From NCBI RefSeq assembly GCF_009765995.1, contig NZ_LMUI01000060.1:18218-82217 (forward strand): a stretch of 64,000 nt of DNA, written 5' to 3'. The translations under genes were made by a program, and so were the position numbers. Below the pieces are notes generated by a model that saw nothing but the letters and a program-made list of their open reading frames with translations, ran no database searches and had not been told where the DNA came from. Shown here one piece after another: positions 25,755 to 34,643 of the stretch; within the stretch, counting starts at the first letter, position 1; every line of letters starts with the position of its first letter. This DNA comes from Methylocapsa sp. S129 (GTDB lineage: Bacteria; Pseudomonadota; Alphaproteobacteria; Rhizobiales; Beijerinckiaceae).

Positions 25755-27914
25755 TCAGGCGTTGGCCAGCGCGGGACGCCGGGGAGAATGGACGGGGACG
25801 CCCGCAAGAGGCGCTACTTCCACCTGATCTGTCGATAAGGCGCCCTCCGTGATCACGAGGCCGATGCCGCCGTTCTCGAAAGGCGTGTCGCTTTCGTCTG
25901 TTGCACGCAGAGTCAGACGCTCGTCGACCATGCCGACGATCTCTCGACCACGAAGTTGAAGGGCCAACGTTACGGGCTTTTCGAGACTCCAGTGGAAGGA
26001 GCCTTCCGCCAGGATCGTGCGTGCGTCGTCGCGCACCTTCACTAGGCGCACACGGTCGCCCGCTTCTAGCAGCAGAGCGTAGTAGCGCCGCAGACCCTGG
26101 ACGCGAGCGGCGAGGCCCGCACTCGACCCGAGATGCACTGCGACCGCGCTGGAGACCTGATAATCCATCCATTCGCGCGTGCCGTGCACGATGATGCCGC
26201 TGCCGCGGTCCTGTGAGATGCGGAAGGCCGCTGCGAAATTTTTGCTGAAGAAACTCACATTGTTGACCCAGGACTGACGCCAGAACGCGCTTGGCTGTTT
26301 CGGCCGCCGCAGGTTCAATTTCGGGGCGCCGTCCCAGCCGAGATAGTCGAGCCAGACCGTTCCGTCGGCTCTCGCGCCGCGCGAGGTCAGCGCGACGCCG
26401 ATTTGCTGGATCGGCTGCCCGTCGAGGTCCGGCAGGGTCCAACTCAGAATGCCGTCGGCGCCTGGCGCAAGATCGACGAATGGCCCATCGAAATCGAAGA
26501 GGCGATCGTCCAGTCCGTAAACCTTGATTCGCAGGCCGGCGGAGACCGCCGATGTGTTGGCGGCGTCGGCGACCACGCGCGCCTTGACGGTCTGACCGGA
26601 ATAGACGCGCGGGCTGGCTTGCAGATCATAGGTGCGCATGTCGACGACATTCGGCGGCGAGAAGGTCGGCGTCAGCGCCGCCGCCAAACGCCCGCGCGCC
26701 AGCCCCTTGAAGCGTAAAGCGAGCGCTGGCCCTCCCGGACTCTTGCCCTGTTCGATGGACATGAGGTCGGGTTGAATGGCGTCGCGATCGGCCATGAAGC
26801 CTTGCACGCTCCCAGGCAGAGAGAAATGGAACTGCGCGCCAGCCTTGGGCGGCGCCAGCGGCGCCGATCCGGCAAGCTGGAGGCCGAGATTGGCGATATC
26901 ATACGCGATCCGCGCGGCGTCGTTGACGGCATAGCCGCCGTCGCTGGCTGAAATCAACGTACGGTCGGCGAGCGGGCCGCGCCAATCGGGGCCGCCCTCG
27001 AGGCCTTTGAGGCCGTGCATGATTCCGATCAGGCAACCGACATTGCCGGAATTGCAGTCCGTATCCCAGCCAGCGGTATTGACGATCATCATCGCCTGAT
27101 GGAAATCGGCGCGCGAATAGAGCAGGGAGAGGATAATCAGCGCATGATTGGGCACGACATGGCAATTGCCGGGAAATTTGTCGTAACCATATTGATCCTC
27201 GATTCTTTGCCGGGCGTCGCGCCAATCCGGAAGCTCCGCATGCCAGGCGCGCACATCGGCGACGAGCCGCGCGATGAGCGAATTGCCGGGAATGACGGAT
27301 AGGCCGACGTCGATAAGATGGTCGATGTCGGTGGAAAGGAAAGCCTCGGCCTCCATAGCCGCGAGAAGCTTGGCGGCGTGGACGGATTCGCCGTCATGGC
27401 TGACGCTGCCCGCCGCTTCGGCGAATTGCGCGGCGAGCTTCGGTTGGCCCGGCGCCACCAGCGCCCAGCCGTCGATGAAGATCTGTGCGCCGATCTGTTC
27501 GGCGACTGCTTGCCCGTTCGTGGCCATCGAGCCCGAGTGCGGGGCGGGCACGCCGCGTTTGAGGTTCAGCCACGCCGTATGTTCGGTCGAATTGCCATTG
27601 CCGCCCCACCAAAGGATGGAACGTTGCTCGACGATGGAGTTGAGCCAGGTCTTGCCGATTTCTTCGGCCGAGAGATCAGCTTTGACGCCATGTTCCGCGA
27701 GGGCGCGAACGAAAGTGAACGTGCCGGACACGTCGTCGTCGGTGACCACCAACGGCGCATTGAGGCGGTCGTGGACATAATATTCGATAGGGCCGAGTTC
27801 GTTCATGATGCGCTGATAGGTCCAGCCTTCGAAGGGTCGCCCGAGATAGACGCCGATCAGCTTGCCAAGCACGCCAGCGTAGACGCGTTCGAGATAATCT
27901 GCAGGAATGGACAT
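25755..27914 (-). CDS. Multidomain ADP-ribosylglycohydrolase-fold hydrolase
   Basis: 719 residues from the ATG at 27914. Residues 1 to about 335 form an ADP-ribosyl-GH catalytic domain. Metal-binding motifs are TDDD at 58-61 and GWDTDCN with Asp284 and Asp286. The next ~190 residues are beta-rich and look like a carbohydrate-binding jelly roll (TYDLQASPRVYSGQTVKARV). The last ~190 resemble a laminin-G/concanavalin-like domain (REWMDYQVSSAVAVHLGSSA). No signal peptide is visible, so it should act in the cytoplasm. It lies between the permeases and the ATPase of a LacI-regulated sugar importer, which argues for a glycoside-hydrolase role on an imported N- or O-riboside, not DraG-type protein de-modification. 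The substrate is unknown. Confidence 0.82.
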   Translation of the reverse strand: MSIPADYLERVYAGVLGKLIGVYLGRPFEGWTYQRIMNELGPIEYYVHDRLNAPLVVTDDDVSGTFTFVRALAEHGVKADLSAEEIGKTWLNSIVEQRSILWWGGNGNSTEHTAWLNLKRGVPAPHSGSMATNGQAVAEQIGAQIFIDGWALVAPGQPKLAAQFAEAAGSVSHDGESVHAAKLLAAMEAEAFLSTDIDHLIDVGLSVIPGNSLIARLVADVRAWHAELPDWRDARQRIEDQYGYDKFPGNCHVVPNHALIILSLLYSRADFHQAMMIVNTAGWDTDCNSGNVGCLIGIMHGLKGLEGGPDWRGPLADRTLISASDGGYAVNDAARIAYDIANLGLQLAGSAPLAPPKAGAQFHFSLPGSVQGFMADRDAIQPDLMSIEQGKSPGGPALALRFKGLARGRLAAALTPTFSPPNVVDMRTYDLQASPRVYSGQTVKARVVADAANTSAVSAGLRIKVYGLDDRLFDFDGPFVDLAPGADGILSWTLPDLDGQPIQQIGVALTSRGARADGTVWLDYLGWDGAPKLNLRRPKQPSAFWRQSWVNNVSFFSKNFAAAFRISQDRGSGIIVHGTREWMDYQVSSAVAVHLGSSAGLAARVQGLRRYYALLLEAGDRVRLVKVRDDARTILAEGSFHWSLEKPVTLALQLRGREIVGMVDERLTLRATDESDTPFENGGIGLVITEGALSTDQVEVAPLAGVPVHSPRRPALANA

Positions 27915-27958
27915 GGGCTCTGATCCTTTTCGTTCAGAGAGGTGGAAGATGGAACGCG

Positions 27959-28792
27959 TCAGCCTTTGACCGAGCCGCTCGCCATGCCTTCGATGAAACG
28001 GCGTTGCATGAGCAGGAAGAAGACCAAAGCTGGCGCGACGATGAGGATTGCGGCGGCCATGATCTCCCCCCAATCGCTGCTGTATTGGCCGCCAAGCGTG
28101 TAGAAGCGCACGACGGCGGTCTGCGCGTCGTGGCTTTGCAGGAAAGTCGATGAGATCAGAAATTCATTCCACGTGTTGAGGCCGGAAATGACGGCGACGG
28201 TGAGGATGCCCGGCGAGACCAGCGGCAGACAGACCTTGTAGAAGACCTGCCAGCGATTGGCGCCGTCGACGATGGCCGCTTCCTCGATTTCCCTCGGGAT
28301 GGCGAGGAAATAAGTTCGCAGCAGGAAGATGGAGAACGGGCTGAAGATCGCGGTATAAACGAGCGATAGGGCGAAGACATTGTCGATCAGCCCGAGATGC
28401 GCGTAGCCAAAATAGAGCGGGAAGAGATAGAGCTGGATCGGCAGAGTTGTGGTGGCGAGCAGATAGGCGCTGATCCACCGCCATCCCGGCGTCGCTTGCC
28501 GGGCGAGCGCATAGGCGGCCATCGAACAGGTCGTACAGATCAATACGACGGTCAGCCCCGTCACCTCGGCGCTGTTCAGAAGCGACCGCCCTAATTGCGC
28601 GTCGGTCCAGGCGCGCGAAAAATTGACCCATTGTAGAGCGCTCGGCAGAGCGAGCGGATTGGCGACGATCTCGGCGCTGGTCTTCAACGCGCTGACGACC
28701 ATCAGCGCCAATGGGAATATCGCGATGATCGCGCCTATCGCCAGCACGAGATAGGAGAGGGCGATCGTGCTGCGTCCGAGCGTCTGATTCAT
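27959..28792 (-). CDS. Sugar ABC permease, MalG type
   Basis: 277 residues with six hydrophobic segments. The EAA loop that docks on the ATPase reads [21 protein letters not shown] up to the conserved Pro, and the C-terminus ([12 protein letters not shown]) is typical of carbohydrate MalG-like proteins. The start overlaps the stop of the MalF-like gene (ATGA at 28789-28792). Confidence 0.92.
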   Translation of the reverse strand: MNQTLGRSTIALSYLVLAIGAIIAIFPLALMVVSALKTSAEIVANPLALPSALQWVNFSRAWTDAQLGRSLLNSAEVTGLTVVLICTTCSMAAYALARQATPGWRWISAYLLATTTLPIQLYLFPLYFGYAHLGLIDNVFALSLVYTAIFSPFSIFLLRTYFLAIPREIEEAAIVDGANRWQVFYKVCLPLVSPGILTVAVISGLNTWNEFLISSTFLQSHDAQTAVVRFYTLGGQYSSDWGEIMAAAILIVAPALVFFLLMQRRFIEGMASGSVKG

Positions 28793-29634
28793 CGGGCGCC
28801 CTCTCGCTGCTGTATCCGCACATAGAAAACGGTCGCTACAAGGCCGAAGAAACTGATGACCAAGGCGACTGCGGCGGCAGGCCCCACGGTGTAATTATAG
28901 AAGGCGTAGCGATACGAGAGCGTCGAGAGCACCTCGCTCGAATAGGCCGGTCCACCCTGCGTCAGGACATAGACGAAGTCGAACGCCAGGAAAGACCATA
29001 TGACCGTCATGATCATCATCAGGGTGATGGTCGGGCGGATCGCAGGAAGCAGCACATAGCGCATCAATTGCGGGAAGTTCGCGCCGTCGAGCATGGCCGC
29101 GTCAATCTGCGCCATATCGACTTGGCGGAGGGCTGCGAAGAAGATCACGGCGAGAAATCCCCACCAGTGCCAGACATCGACCGACGCGACGGCGTAGAGG
29201 GCGGTCGGTGGGTTGGCGAGAGGATCGGAGAGCGCGACGCCATAAAGCTTCAGCCAACCGACAAGGCCGGATTCCGGATTATAGATCATGCCTTGCCACA
29301 CGCGGGCGACCACGACCGTCGCGATGATCACCGGCAGGAAATAGACGATCTGAAAAAATGTGCGTCCGCGCCGAACGACGAGCAGGAGCGAGCCCGCGAC
29401 GAGCCCCATTGCGATAGGAATGATGAGGAAGATCAACGTCCATTTGATATTGTTCAGGAGCGCTGAAAAGAAAACAGGGTCGGCGAAAATAGTGCGGAAA
29501 TTATCAAGGCCGACGAACGTTGGGGTCGATACGCCGTCCCACTCGACGAACGCCATCGCGACGGTGAGAAGCGCCGGGATCAAAATGATCACGATGTTAA
29601 TCACGAGAGCTGGCAATAAAAAGGGCATCGACAT
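28789..29634 (-). CDS. Sugar ABC permease, MalF type
   Basis: 281 residues with six membrane segments. The EAA loop is [20 protein letters not shown]. It lacks the long periplasmic insert of E. coli MalF, as usual in this subfamily. A strong hairpin separates it from the binding-protein gene upstream. Confidence 0.92.
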   Translation of the reverse strand: MSMPFLLPALVINIVIILIPALLTVAMAFVEWDGVSTPTFVGLDNFRTIFADPVFFSALLNNIKWTLIFLIIPIAMGLVAGSLLLVVRRGRTFFQIVYFLPVIIATVVVARVWQGMIYNPESGLVGWLKLYGVALSDPLANPPTALYAVASVDVWHWWGFLAVIFFAALRQVDMAQIDAAMLDGANFPQLMRYVLLPAIRPTITLMMIMTVIWSFLAFDFVYVLTQGGPAYSSEVLSTLSYRYAFYNYTVGPAAAVALVISFFGLVATVFYVRIQQREGAR

Positions 29635-29662
29635 ATCCGAGGAGGGGCGAGATAGGCAAGGA

Positions 29663-29689
29663 AAAGGGGCGGCGGCGCGCCGCCCCTTT
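29663..29689 (-). terminator. Perfect 12-bp hairpin between binding-protein and permease genes
   Basis: AAAGGGGCGGCG (29663-29674) pairs perfectly with CGCCGCCCCTTT (29678-29689) across a 3-base loop, and on the minus strand it ends in a short T run. It sits 17 bp after the binding-protein stop. Such hairpins usually attenuate or protect the upstream mRNA, so the binding protein is made in excess over the permeases. A partial terminator is also possible. Confidence 0.65.
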
Positions 29690-29705
29690 AATTACAAACG
29701 TTGTC

Positions 29706-31058
29706 TCAGCGCGCCGCCAGCGGCGGCACTTTGCCGTCCGCCATTTCCTTGGCGAAGGTCTCCTGCATTTTCTTCAGATAGTCGTCGGTTGATATTTGAC
29801 CCAACCACACCTGCTCGATCCCGTGGATGAGATAGTCTTCCGTCGCGGGCGGCCAGAAAGTCCACGTGGTATAGCCGAAGTTTCCCTGTGCAACCGCTTT
29901 GGAGAACGACGTCACGGTCGCGGCAAATAGGGGCGATACATTTTTAGAGAGCTTGGCTTCATCGATCGACGTCAGCGGCAGGTTCCAGTCACCGGGCCAG
30001 TCCTTGCTAATGAGATCGTAGAATGAGTCGGAGTAGAGATAGTCGAGGAATGCGCCTGCGCCATCAGGATTGGCCGAATTCTTGTTGATCGACATCGTGC
30101 TGCCCGTGCCGATGGCGTAGATCGGGTAGGGGACGCCATCGCGCAAGCTTGGGAACGCCGCAACGCCGAGTTCTTGGCCCGTTTGTTTGAATGCGGCGAC
30201 CATGCTGTCAAACGAGAAAGTTCCGTTCGGCGCCATGCCTGCCTCGCCCTTGGCGAGAAGAAGCGCTTCCTGGTCGCCGGTCAACGAAAAGTAATTCTTT
30301 CCGAACCATCCCTTCTGATACCAGTTCTTGAGCACGTCGATCGCTTGCACGAATACCGGGTCGGTCCAGGGAATCTCGCCTTTCAGAGCTTTGTAGATAT
30401 TCTCTGGCCCGGCGTAGTGGTTGAGCACGACGGTGACGTGCCATTCATTGGCGGCGCGCCAGTCGCCGTTGCCGACCGAGAACGGCGTGATGTTCTTGGC
30501 CTGCATCGCTTCGGCGATCGTATTCAACTCCGCCATTGTTTTGGGTGGCGTCCAACCATTCTTGTCGAACAGGGTCTTGTTGTAATAAAGGACCATCGTC
30601 TCGAACGTTCGTGGCAGGGCATAATTATGTCCCTTGTATTCGCCGGTCTTCAAAACCGGAGCAAGGATGCGTTTGTCGAGATTGTATTTCTTGATGTAAT
30701 CGTCGAGCGGCAGGAGATGATCGGATTGCACGAGGGCCAAGGTCGTGCTCGGGCCCGGCGTCATGACGATATCGGGTCCTTTGCCCGAGATGACGGCCAT
30801 GCGAATCTGTTTGTCGCCATTGCCGCTGGCGCGAACGTCGAGCGTGAGAGGCGATGTCGGGTGCGCTGCGTTGAATGGCCCAACCAGATCCTTCTGCAGA
30901 ATGCGCTGCTGTTCTGGCGTGCCGCCGCGCTGATACCAAAGTGTGATTGGTCCGTCGGCGAAAGCCGGCGGCATGGTCGCGAGCATTGCAGCGATCGTCA
31001 GGGCGCCGGTGAGCGCTGCAAACGTCGATTGGGGTCCCTTCGACAAAAGCATTTCCAT
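29706..31058 (-). CDS. Sugar ABC extracellular solute-binding protein (family 1)
   Basis: 450 residues with a signal peptide of about 35 residues ending at PPAFA. The mature protein starts ITLWYQRGG, and KNWYQKGWFGKNYFSL and the cluster 1 lobe motif KGEAGMAPNGTFSF follow. It gives the importer its specificity. It begins 38 bp after lacI in the same direction, so the operator upstream of lacI should govern it as well. Confidence 0.9.
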   Translation of the reverse strand: MEMLLSKGPQSTFAALTGALTIAAMLATMPPAFADGPITLWYQRGGTPEQQRILQKDLVGPFNAAHPTSPLTLDVRASGNGDKQIRMAVISGKGPDIVMTPGPSTTLALVQSDHLLPLDDYIKKYNLDKRILAPVLKTGEYKGHNYALPRTFETMVLYYNKTLFDKNGWTPPKTMAELNTIAEAMQAKNITPFSVGNGDWRAANEWHVTVVLNHYAGPENIYKALKGEIPWTDPVFVQAIDVLKNWYQKGWFGKNYFSLTGDQEALLLAKGEAGMAPNGTFSFDSMVAAFKQTGQELGVAAFPSLRDGVPYPIYAIGTGSTMSINKNSANPDGAGAFLDYLYSDSFYDLISKDWPGDWNLPLTSIDEAKLSKNVSPLFAATVTSFSKAVAQGNFGYTTWTFWPPATEDYLIHGIEQVWLGQISTDDYLKKMQETFAKEMADGKVPPLAAR

Positions 31059-31095
31059 CCTCCTCTTCGTTTATGGTTAGGCGGCGTTCCTCCGC

Positions 31096-32106
31096 TCATG
31101 CGGATTGGCGTATGACGAGTTCGAACGGCATCTCCCGATGTCGCCCGGGTAGGTCGGCGGGCAGTTCGTTCAGCCGCTGCAGAACCATCTCCGCGGCGAC
31201 GCGGCCCAACGTCTGTTGAAACTGATTGATCGTCGACAATGCCGGTGTAACGACGCTCGCCGCAAAAATATCGTCGAAGCCCATCACCGCGATATCGTCC
31301 GGAATTTTCAGGCGTTCCTCGCGGATCGCCTTCATCGCGCCAAGCGCCATCAGATCATTGGCGGCGAATATGGCGGTTGGGCGAGGGGAGGCGGCGAGAA
31401 TGTCCTTGGTTGCGCGATAGCCGCCTTCCTCGTTGAAATCGCCGTAGTTCGCGAGCTGCGGCGCCAGGGCCGCCTCGCTCAAAGCTCGGAGATAGCCGCT
31501 GACCCGATTGCCCTGCGGGCCGCCGATGCCGGCGATCATGGCGATGCGGCGATGGCCGCGTTCCATGAGATAGCGCGTCGCGGCGGCGGCCGCCGCCATA
31601 TTGTCCACGAATAGATTGTCGATCGGCAGGGGGCCCTGTCGTTTGGCCGAGGTCTCGATGCGCACGATGCCGATGCCGGCCTGCGCGACGGCCGCGAAAT
31701 CGGGCGCTTTAATCGTGAAGAAGACGCCGACGACGCCGTCGATCATCCCCCGAAGGCTCCAGGCGAGGAATCTTTTCTCGCGAGCGGCCAATCCGTCGGT
31801 GTTCAGCGCGATCACGTCATAGCCGGCGGCGTCCGCGACGGACTGAATGCCGCGAACAAGAGACGGGTAAAACGGGTTGGCGACATCGGGCACCACGCAA
31901 GCGATCGTCATCGTTCGATTGGTTTTCAGCGCTTGCGCATAGCGATTGGGAACGTAACCGAGTTCATTGGCCACCTGCATCACGCGTTCGAAAGTCTCCG
32001 TGGGGATGCCGTGCCCCTGGGCGCCGCCGAGCGCGATGGACACCGTGGCTTGGGAAACGCCGGCGACCCGTGCGACTTCGCGCTGTGTTATCCGCCGGTA
32101 TTTCAT
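31096..32106 (-). CDS. LacI-family transcriptional regulator of the sugar ABC / glycohydrolase operon
   Basis: 336 residues from the ATG at 32106, with GGAAG five bases upstream. The HTH reads ITQREVARVAGVSQATVSIAL with hinge GYVPNRYAQALKTNRT. A periplasmic-binding-protein-like domain follows (ACVVPDVANPFYPSLVRGIQ; AVMGFDDIFAASVVTPALST). It is the first gene of the operon, and a perfect palindrome 28 bp upstream is its likely autoregulatory operator. Confidence 0.92.
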   Translation of the reverse strand: MKYRRITQREVARVAGVSQATVSIALGGAQGHGIPTETFERVMQVANELGYVPNRYAQALKTNRTMTIACVVPDVANPFYPSLVRGIQSVADAAGYDVIALNTDGLAAREKRFLAWSLRGMIDGVVGVFFTIKAPDFAAVAQAGIGIVRIETSAKRQGPLPIDNLFVDNMAAAAAATRYLMERGHRRIAMIAGIGGPQGNRVSGYLRALSEAALAPQLANYGDFNEEGGYRATKDILAASPRPTAIFAANDLMALGAMKAIREERLKIPDDIAVMGFDDIFAASVVTPALSTINQFQQTLGRVAAEMVLQRLNELPADLPGRHREMPFELVIRQSA

Positions 32107-32133
32107 TAAACTTCCACCGTCGTTTCCCTTTAG

Positions 32134-32147
32134 GTTATACGTATAAC
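32134..32147. promoter_or_regulatory. Perfect palindromic LacI-type operator
   Basis: GTTATACGTATAAC is a perfect 14-bp palindrome with a central CpG, as LacI-family operators have. It lies 27 bp before the lacI start and overlaps -10-like TATAAC/TATACG sequences on the minus strand. It is the only copy seen in the window, so it probably controls lacI and the five genes downstream. Confidence 0.7.
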
Positions 32148-32184
32148 TAAATCGGCTGCGCCGCAATAGGGATCCACTTTCCGG

Positions 32185-32267
32185 ATGCAGATCACCTCCT
32201 CATTCGATGATGCTCGCGGAGATGGCGTGGCGACGGTGACGCGCCTGATGGACGACGCCGCGCTGGG
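32185..32267 (+). pseudogene. Possible truncated 5' end of an unknown gene
   Basis: An ATG at 32185 starts a coding-like stretch (MQITSSFDDARGDGV...) divergent from lacI. After about 28 codons it runs into the repeat at 32268-32279 and soon hits a stop. It could be what is left of a gene cut by a deletion or insertion. I do not recognise the family, and chance is possible. Confidence 0.3.
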
Positions 32268-32279
32268 GATTCGCATAAG
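32268..32279 (+). repeat. GATTCGCATAAG repeat, copy 1
   Basis: This 12-mer recurs at 32584-32595 and 45432-45443, always on the same strand and always outside intact genes. Copies 1 and 2 bound a 304-bp segment without a recognisable gene. Confidence 0.5.
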
Positions 32280-32583
32280 TGCGCCTAGGAACGTGGCGTT
32301 CTGTTCTCGGCGTTGATGTGTTCTCTTGGCCTTCGCCTGTCGCCTATTCGAGGGCGCTTAGAATGGTATCCGCTCGAGATGAAACGATTTTTGATTGGTT
32401 GGATTCACAAGGGTGCGGGATTGGATGTCCGCTCGGAAACGCCACGCAGTTTCACCACTCGGAAGCGATGGTCAACGATGCCTGAGGTTGTTTGTGGCGC
32501 GACAATGGCGGTCGCCGCGCTTAACGCATCGCAACAAGCCGATATTATTGTTTACCTCCGAACCATAGGCGCTCAGAGAGTTC
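32280..32583. other. Gene-free segment between two repeat copies
   Basis: Short frames exist on the plus strand, but none looks like a known protein and no transposase or integrase motif was found. Base composition is slightly less GC-rich than the neighbours. It may be the remains of a mobile element. Confidence 0.4.
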
Positions 32584-32599
32584 GATTCGCATAAGGTTG
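32583..32599 (+). repeat. CGATTCGCATAAGGTTG repeat, copy 2
   Basis: This 17-mer is identical to 45431-45447. It lies at the point where the paoC remnant loses homology, so it marks a deletion or insertion boundary. Confidence 0.55.
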
Positions 32600-32925
32600 C
32601 GCGGGGAACGGGACGTTTTCTCTCCAAGAAGGGTTGTTCTCGGCGTCAGGACCTTGGGCCTATGGCGGCTTGTTGGCGGGCGTCACGACCTCGCCGCCGC
32701 CGTGGCGGGCCTTTGCCGCCGGCGCGTCGAGAAAGGCGACGCGCCCGCGCGCGATGCTGTTCACCGCCAGCACGGCGTAGAGCATGCCGGGCTGATAGTC
32801 TTGTCGGCTGCGTAGCGCGCGTCTCCGGCGACCTTCAGGACGCCGTCGCGGCGCGTGATCGGCTGCCCGACTTACAAGCCATGTCGGAGACGAGCGGGAG
32901 CTTGTGCGAGCGCGATCTCAGACAT
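32600..32925 (-). pseudogene. paoC: paoC remnant: molybdopterin-binding subunit, truncated and frameshifted
   Basis: It starts at the ATG at 32925, inside the last 8 bases of paoB, as expected for paoC. The first frame gives MSEIALAQAPARLRHGL, then a TAA at 32872, and continues VGQPITRRDGVLKVAGDARYAAD as in PaoC (VGRP..R.DG.LK..G.ARYA). A frameshift follows, and the next frame reads YQPGMLYAVLAVNSIARGRV...EVVTPANKPP, ending in TAG at 32660-32662. Weak similarity (AQGPDAENNP) goes on to the repeat at 32583. The remaining ~650 residues, including the whole molybdopterin domain, are absent. The enzyme encoded here cannot be complete. Confidence 0.85.
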
Positions 32926-33976
32926 TGAGAAGAGCTCCGGGATTGTGAGCGAACGGAGAGGCGGGCAACGCAGGCGTGCGCTCAGGGGTTCCCGCGGCGG
33001 CCAACGCAAGCGCCCGCACCACGATTCCTCGCGCGAGCACGATCTTGAAGTTATTGTCGCCGGATGGTTTCGCGTCCGCGAGCGCGAGTTCCGCCGCCCG
33101 GCGGAACGCCGTCTCAACCGAACGCTCGCCGACCAGCATCTCCTCGGCCGCCCGAGCCCGCCAGGGTTTCAGCGCGACGCCGCCGAGCGCGATCCTCGCT
33201 TCGACGACGGCGCTTCCATTTATCCGTAGCGCAGCCGCGGCCGAAACGACCGCGAAGGCGTAGGAGGTGCGCTCACGAACCTTGAGGTAGCGAGCATGAG
33301 CCGCAAAGGGGGCCGCTTCCGCGGGCAGACGGACCGCGACGATCAGTTCGCCGGGCTCGAGTACGCTGTCGCGTTCGGGCGCGTCTCCAGGCAGACGGTG
33401 GAAGCTCTCGAGCGGAACTTCACGGCGCCCTGCTTTGCCCTCGATTTCCACGATAGCGTCTAACGCGACGAGCGGCACGCAGAAATCGGAGGGGTTGGTC
33501 GCGATGCAGCTCTCGGTCCAACCGAGCACCGCGTGCAGCCCGGTGTCGCCGCCGCGCGCCTCGCAGCCTGCACCCGGTTCGCGCTTGTTGCAGGCGCTCG
33601 CGGTGTCGTAGAAATAGCCGCATCGCGTGCGTTGCAGGAGATTGCCGCCGACTGTCGCGGCGTTGCGAAGTTGCGCCGAAGCGCCGGAGAGCAACGCCTC
33701 GGCGACGGCCGGAAAGCGCTGGGCGAAGTCTGGGTCGTGCGCCAAATCGGCATTGCGCACGAGCGCTCCGATCCGGACGCCGCCGGCCGGGAGATGTTCG
33801 ATCTGGTCGAGGCCTGGAAGATGATTGACGTCGACGAGACGGCTCGGGCGGGCGACGCCGCCCTTCATCAGGTCAAGAAGGTTGGTGCCGGCGGCCAGAT
33901 AGGCGGCGCCGGGTTCCGCGGCGGCGGCGACGGCCTCGGAGATCGTCGTGGGCCTGAAATAATCGAATGTGTTCAC
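32918..33976 (-). CDS. paoB: FAD-binding subunit of a xanthine dehydrogenase-family aldehyde oxidoreductase (PaoB type)
   Basis: 352 residues from a GTG at 33976 that overlaps the paoA stop (GTGA). The start VNTFDYFRPTTISEAVAAAA is the normal PaoB start. FAD motifs are YLAAGTNLLDLMKGG and TVGGNLLQRTRCGYFYD. The extra cysteine insert CNKREPGAGC, which holds a 4Fe-4S cluster in E. coli PaoB, separates it from XdhB and CoxM. It would pass electrons between the molybdenum centre and PaoA. The gene looks intact although its catalytic partner is ruined. Confidence 0.88.
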   Translation of the reverse strand: MNTFDYFRPTTISEAVAAAAEPGAAYLAAGTNLLDLMKGGVARPSRLVDVNHLPGLDQIEHLPAGGVRIGALVRNADLAHDPDFAQRFPAVAEALLSGASAQLRNAATVGGNLLQRTRCGYFYDTASACNKREPGAGCEARGGDTGLHAVLGWTESCIATNPSDFCVPLVALDAIVEIEGKAGRREVPLESFHRLPGDAPERDSVLEPGELIVAVRLPAEAAPFAAHARYLKVRERTSYAFAVVSAAAALRINGSAVVEARIALGGVALKPWRARAAEEMLVGERSVETAFRRAAELALADAKPSGDNNFKIVLARGIVVRALALAAAGTPERTPALPASPFAHNPGALLNV

Positions 33977-34470
33977 GCCACTTGCTTTCGATCGAGTTTG
34001 GTAAGGCGTTTTTGTGCATCGAGCACCGCGTCGGCGATGTCGACATAGGCGCCGCATCGGCAGAGATTGCCGCTCATGCCTTCGCGGACGCGCTCAGGAT
34101 CGTGGCCTGCCTGGCCTTCCTGGATCAGGCCGACTGCACTCATGATCTGACCCGGTGTGCAGAATCCGCACTGAAAGCTGTCATGGGCGATGAAGGCGGC
34201 CTGGACGGGGTGGAGTGCGTCGCCTCGCGCCAACCCCTCGATCGTGAGGAGGTCCGCGCCATCATGGCTGAGGGCAAGAGCAAGGCACGAATTGATTCGT
34301 CGGCCGTCGATGAGGATCGTGCATGCGCCGCATTGCCCGCGATCACAGCCTTTCTTGGCCCCGGTCAGGTCGAGGCGTTCGCGAAGGAGATCGAGGAGCG
34401 TGACCCGCGGGTCGTCAAATGCGACTTTCCGCGCCGCGCCGTTCACAGTAAGCGAAATTGAAAAGCTCAT
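33973..34470 (-). CDS. paoA: 2Fe-2S subunit of aldehyde oxidoreductase (PaoA type)
   Basis: 165 residues from the ATG at 34470, with GGAGG just upstream. The plant-type 2Fe-2S cluster ligands are Cys42, 47, 50 and 62 (GCDRGQCGACTILIDG). The second, helical cluster uses Cys101, 104, 137 and 139 (CGFCTPGQ, CRCGAY). No twin-arginine signal is present, unlike E. coli PaoA, so the complex would be cytoplasmic. A long leader of about 170 bases runs from the promoter at 34644-34672. Confidence 0.9.
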   Translation of the reverse strand: MSFSISLTVNGAARKVAFDDPRVTLLDLLRERLDLTGAKKGCDRGQCGACTILIDGRRINSCLALALSHDGADLLTIEGLARGDALHPVQAAFIAHDSFQCGFCTPGQIMSAVGLIQEGQAGHDPERVREGMSGNLCRCGAYVDIADAVLDAQKRLTKLDRKQVA

Positions 34471-34643
34471 ACGGCCTCCGATCAGCGCGATGTTCGAATG
34501 AGATTCCCGCCAGGGTGGTCCTAGGCGATTGGAGTAGGGACGACGAGGCATCCGCGCGATTCGCCGTTTGCCGGGATTCCGACCACCCAACAGGGTCAGA
34601 GAAGACGGGGGCGGGATCGCTTTGTTTTGGCGCCAACTCCAGT

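Noticed and set aside
32313-32594. 93-codon plus-strand frame between the repeat copies
   Set aside because: No similarity to transposases, integrases or other families that I can recognise; composition is random-like.
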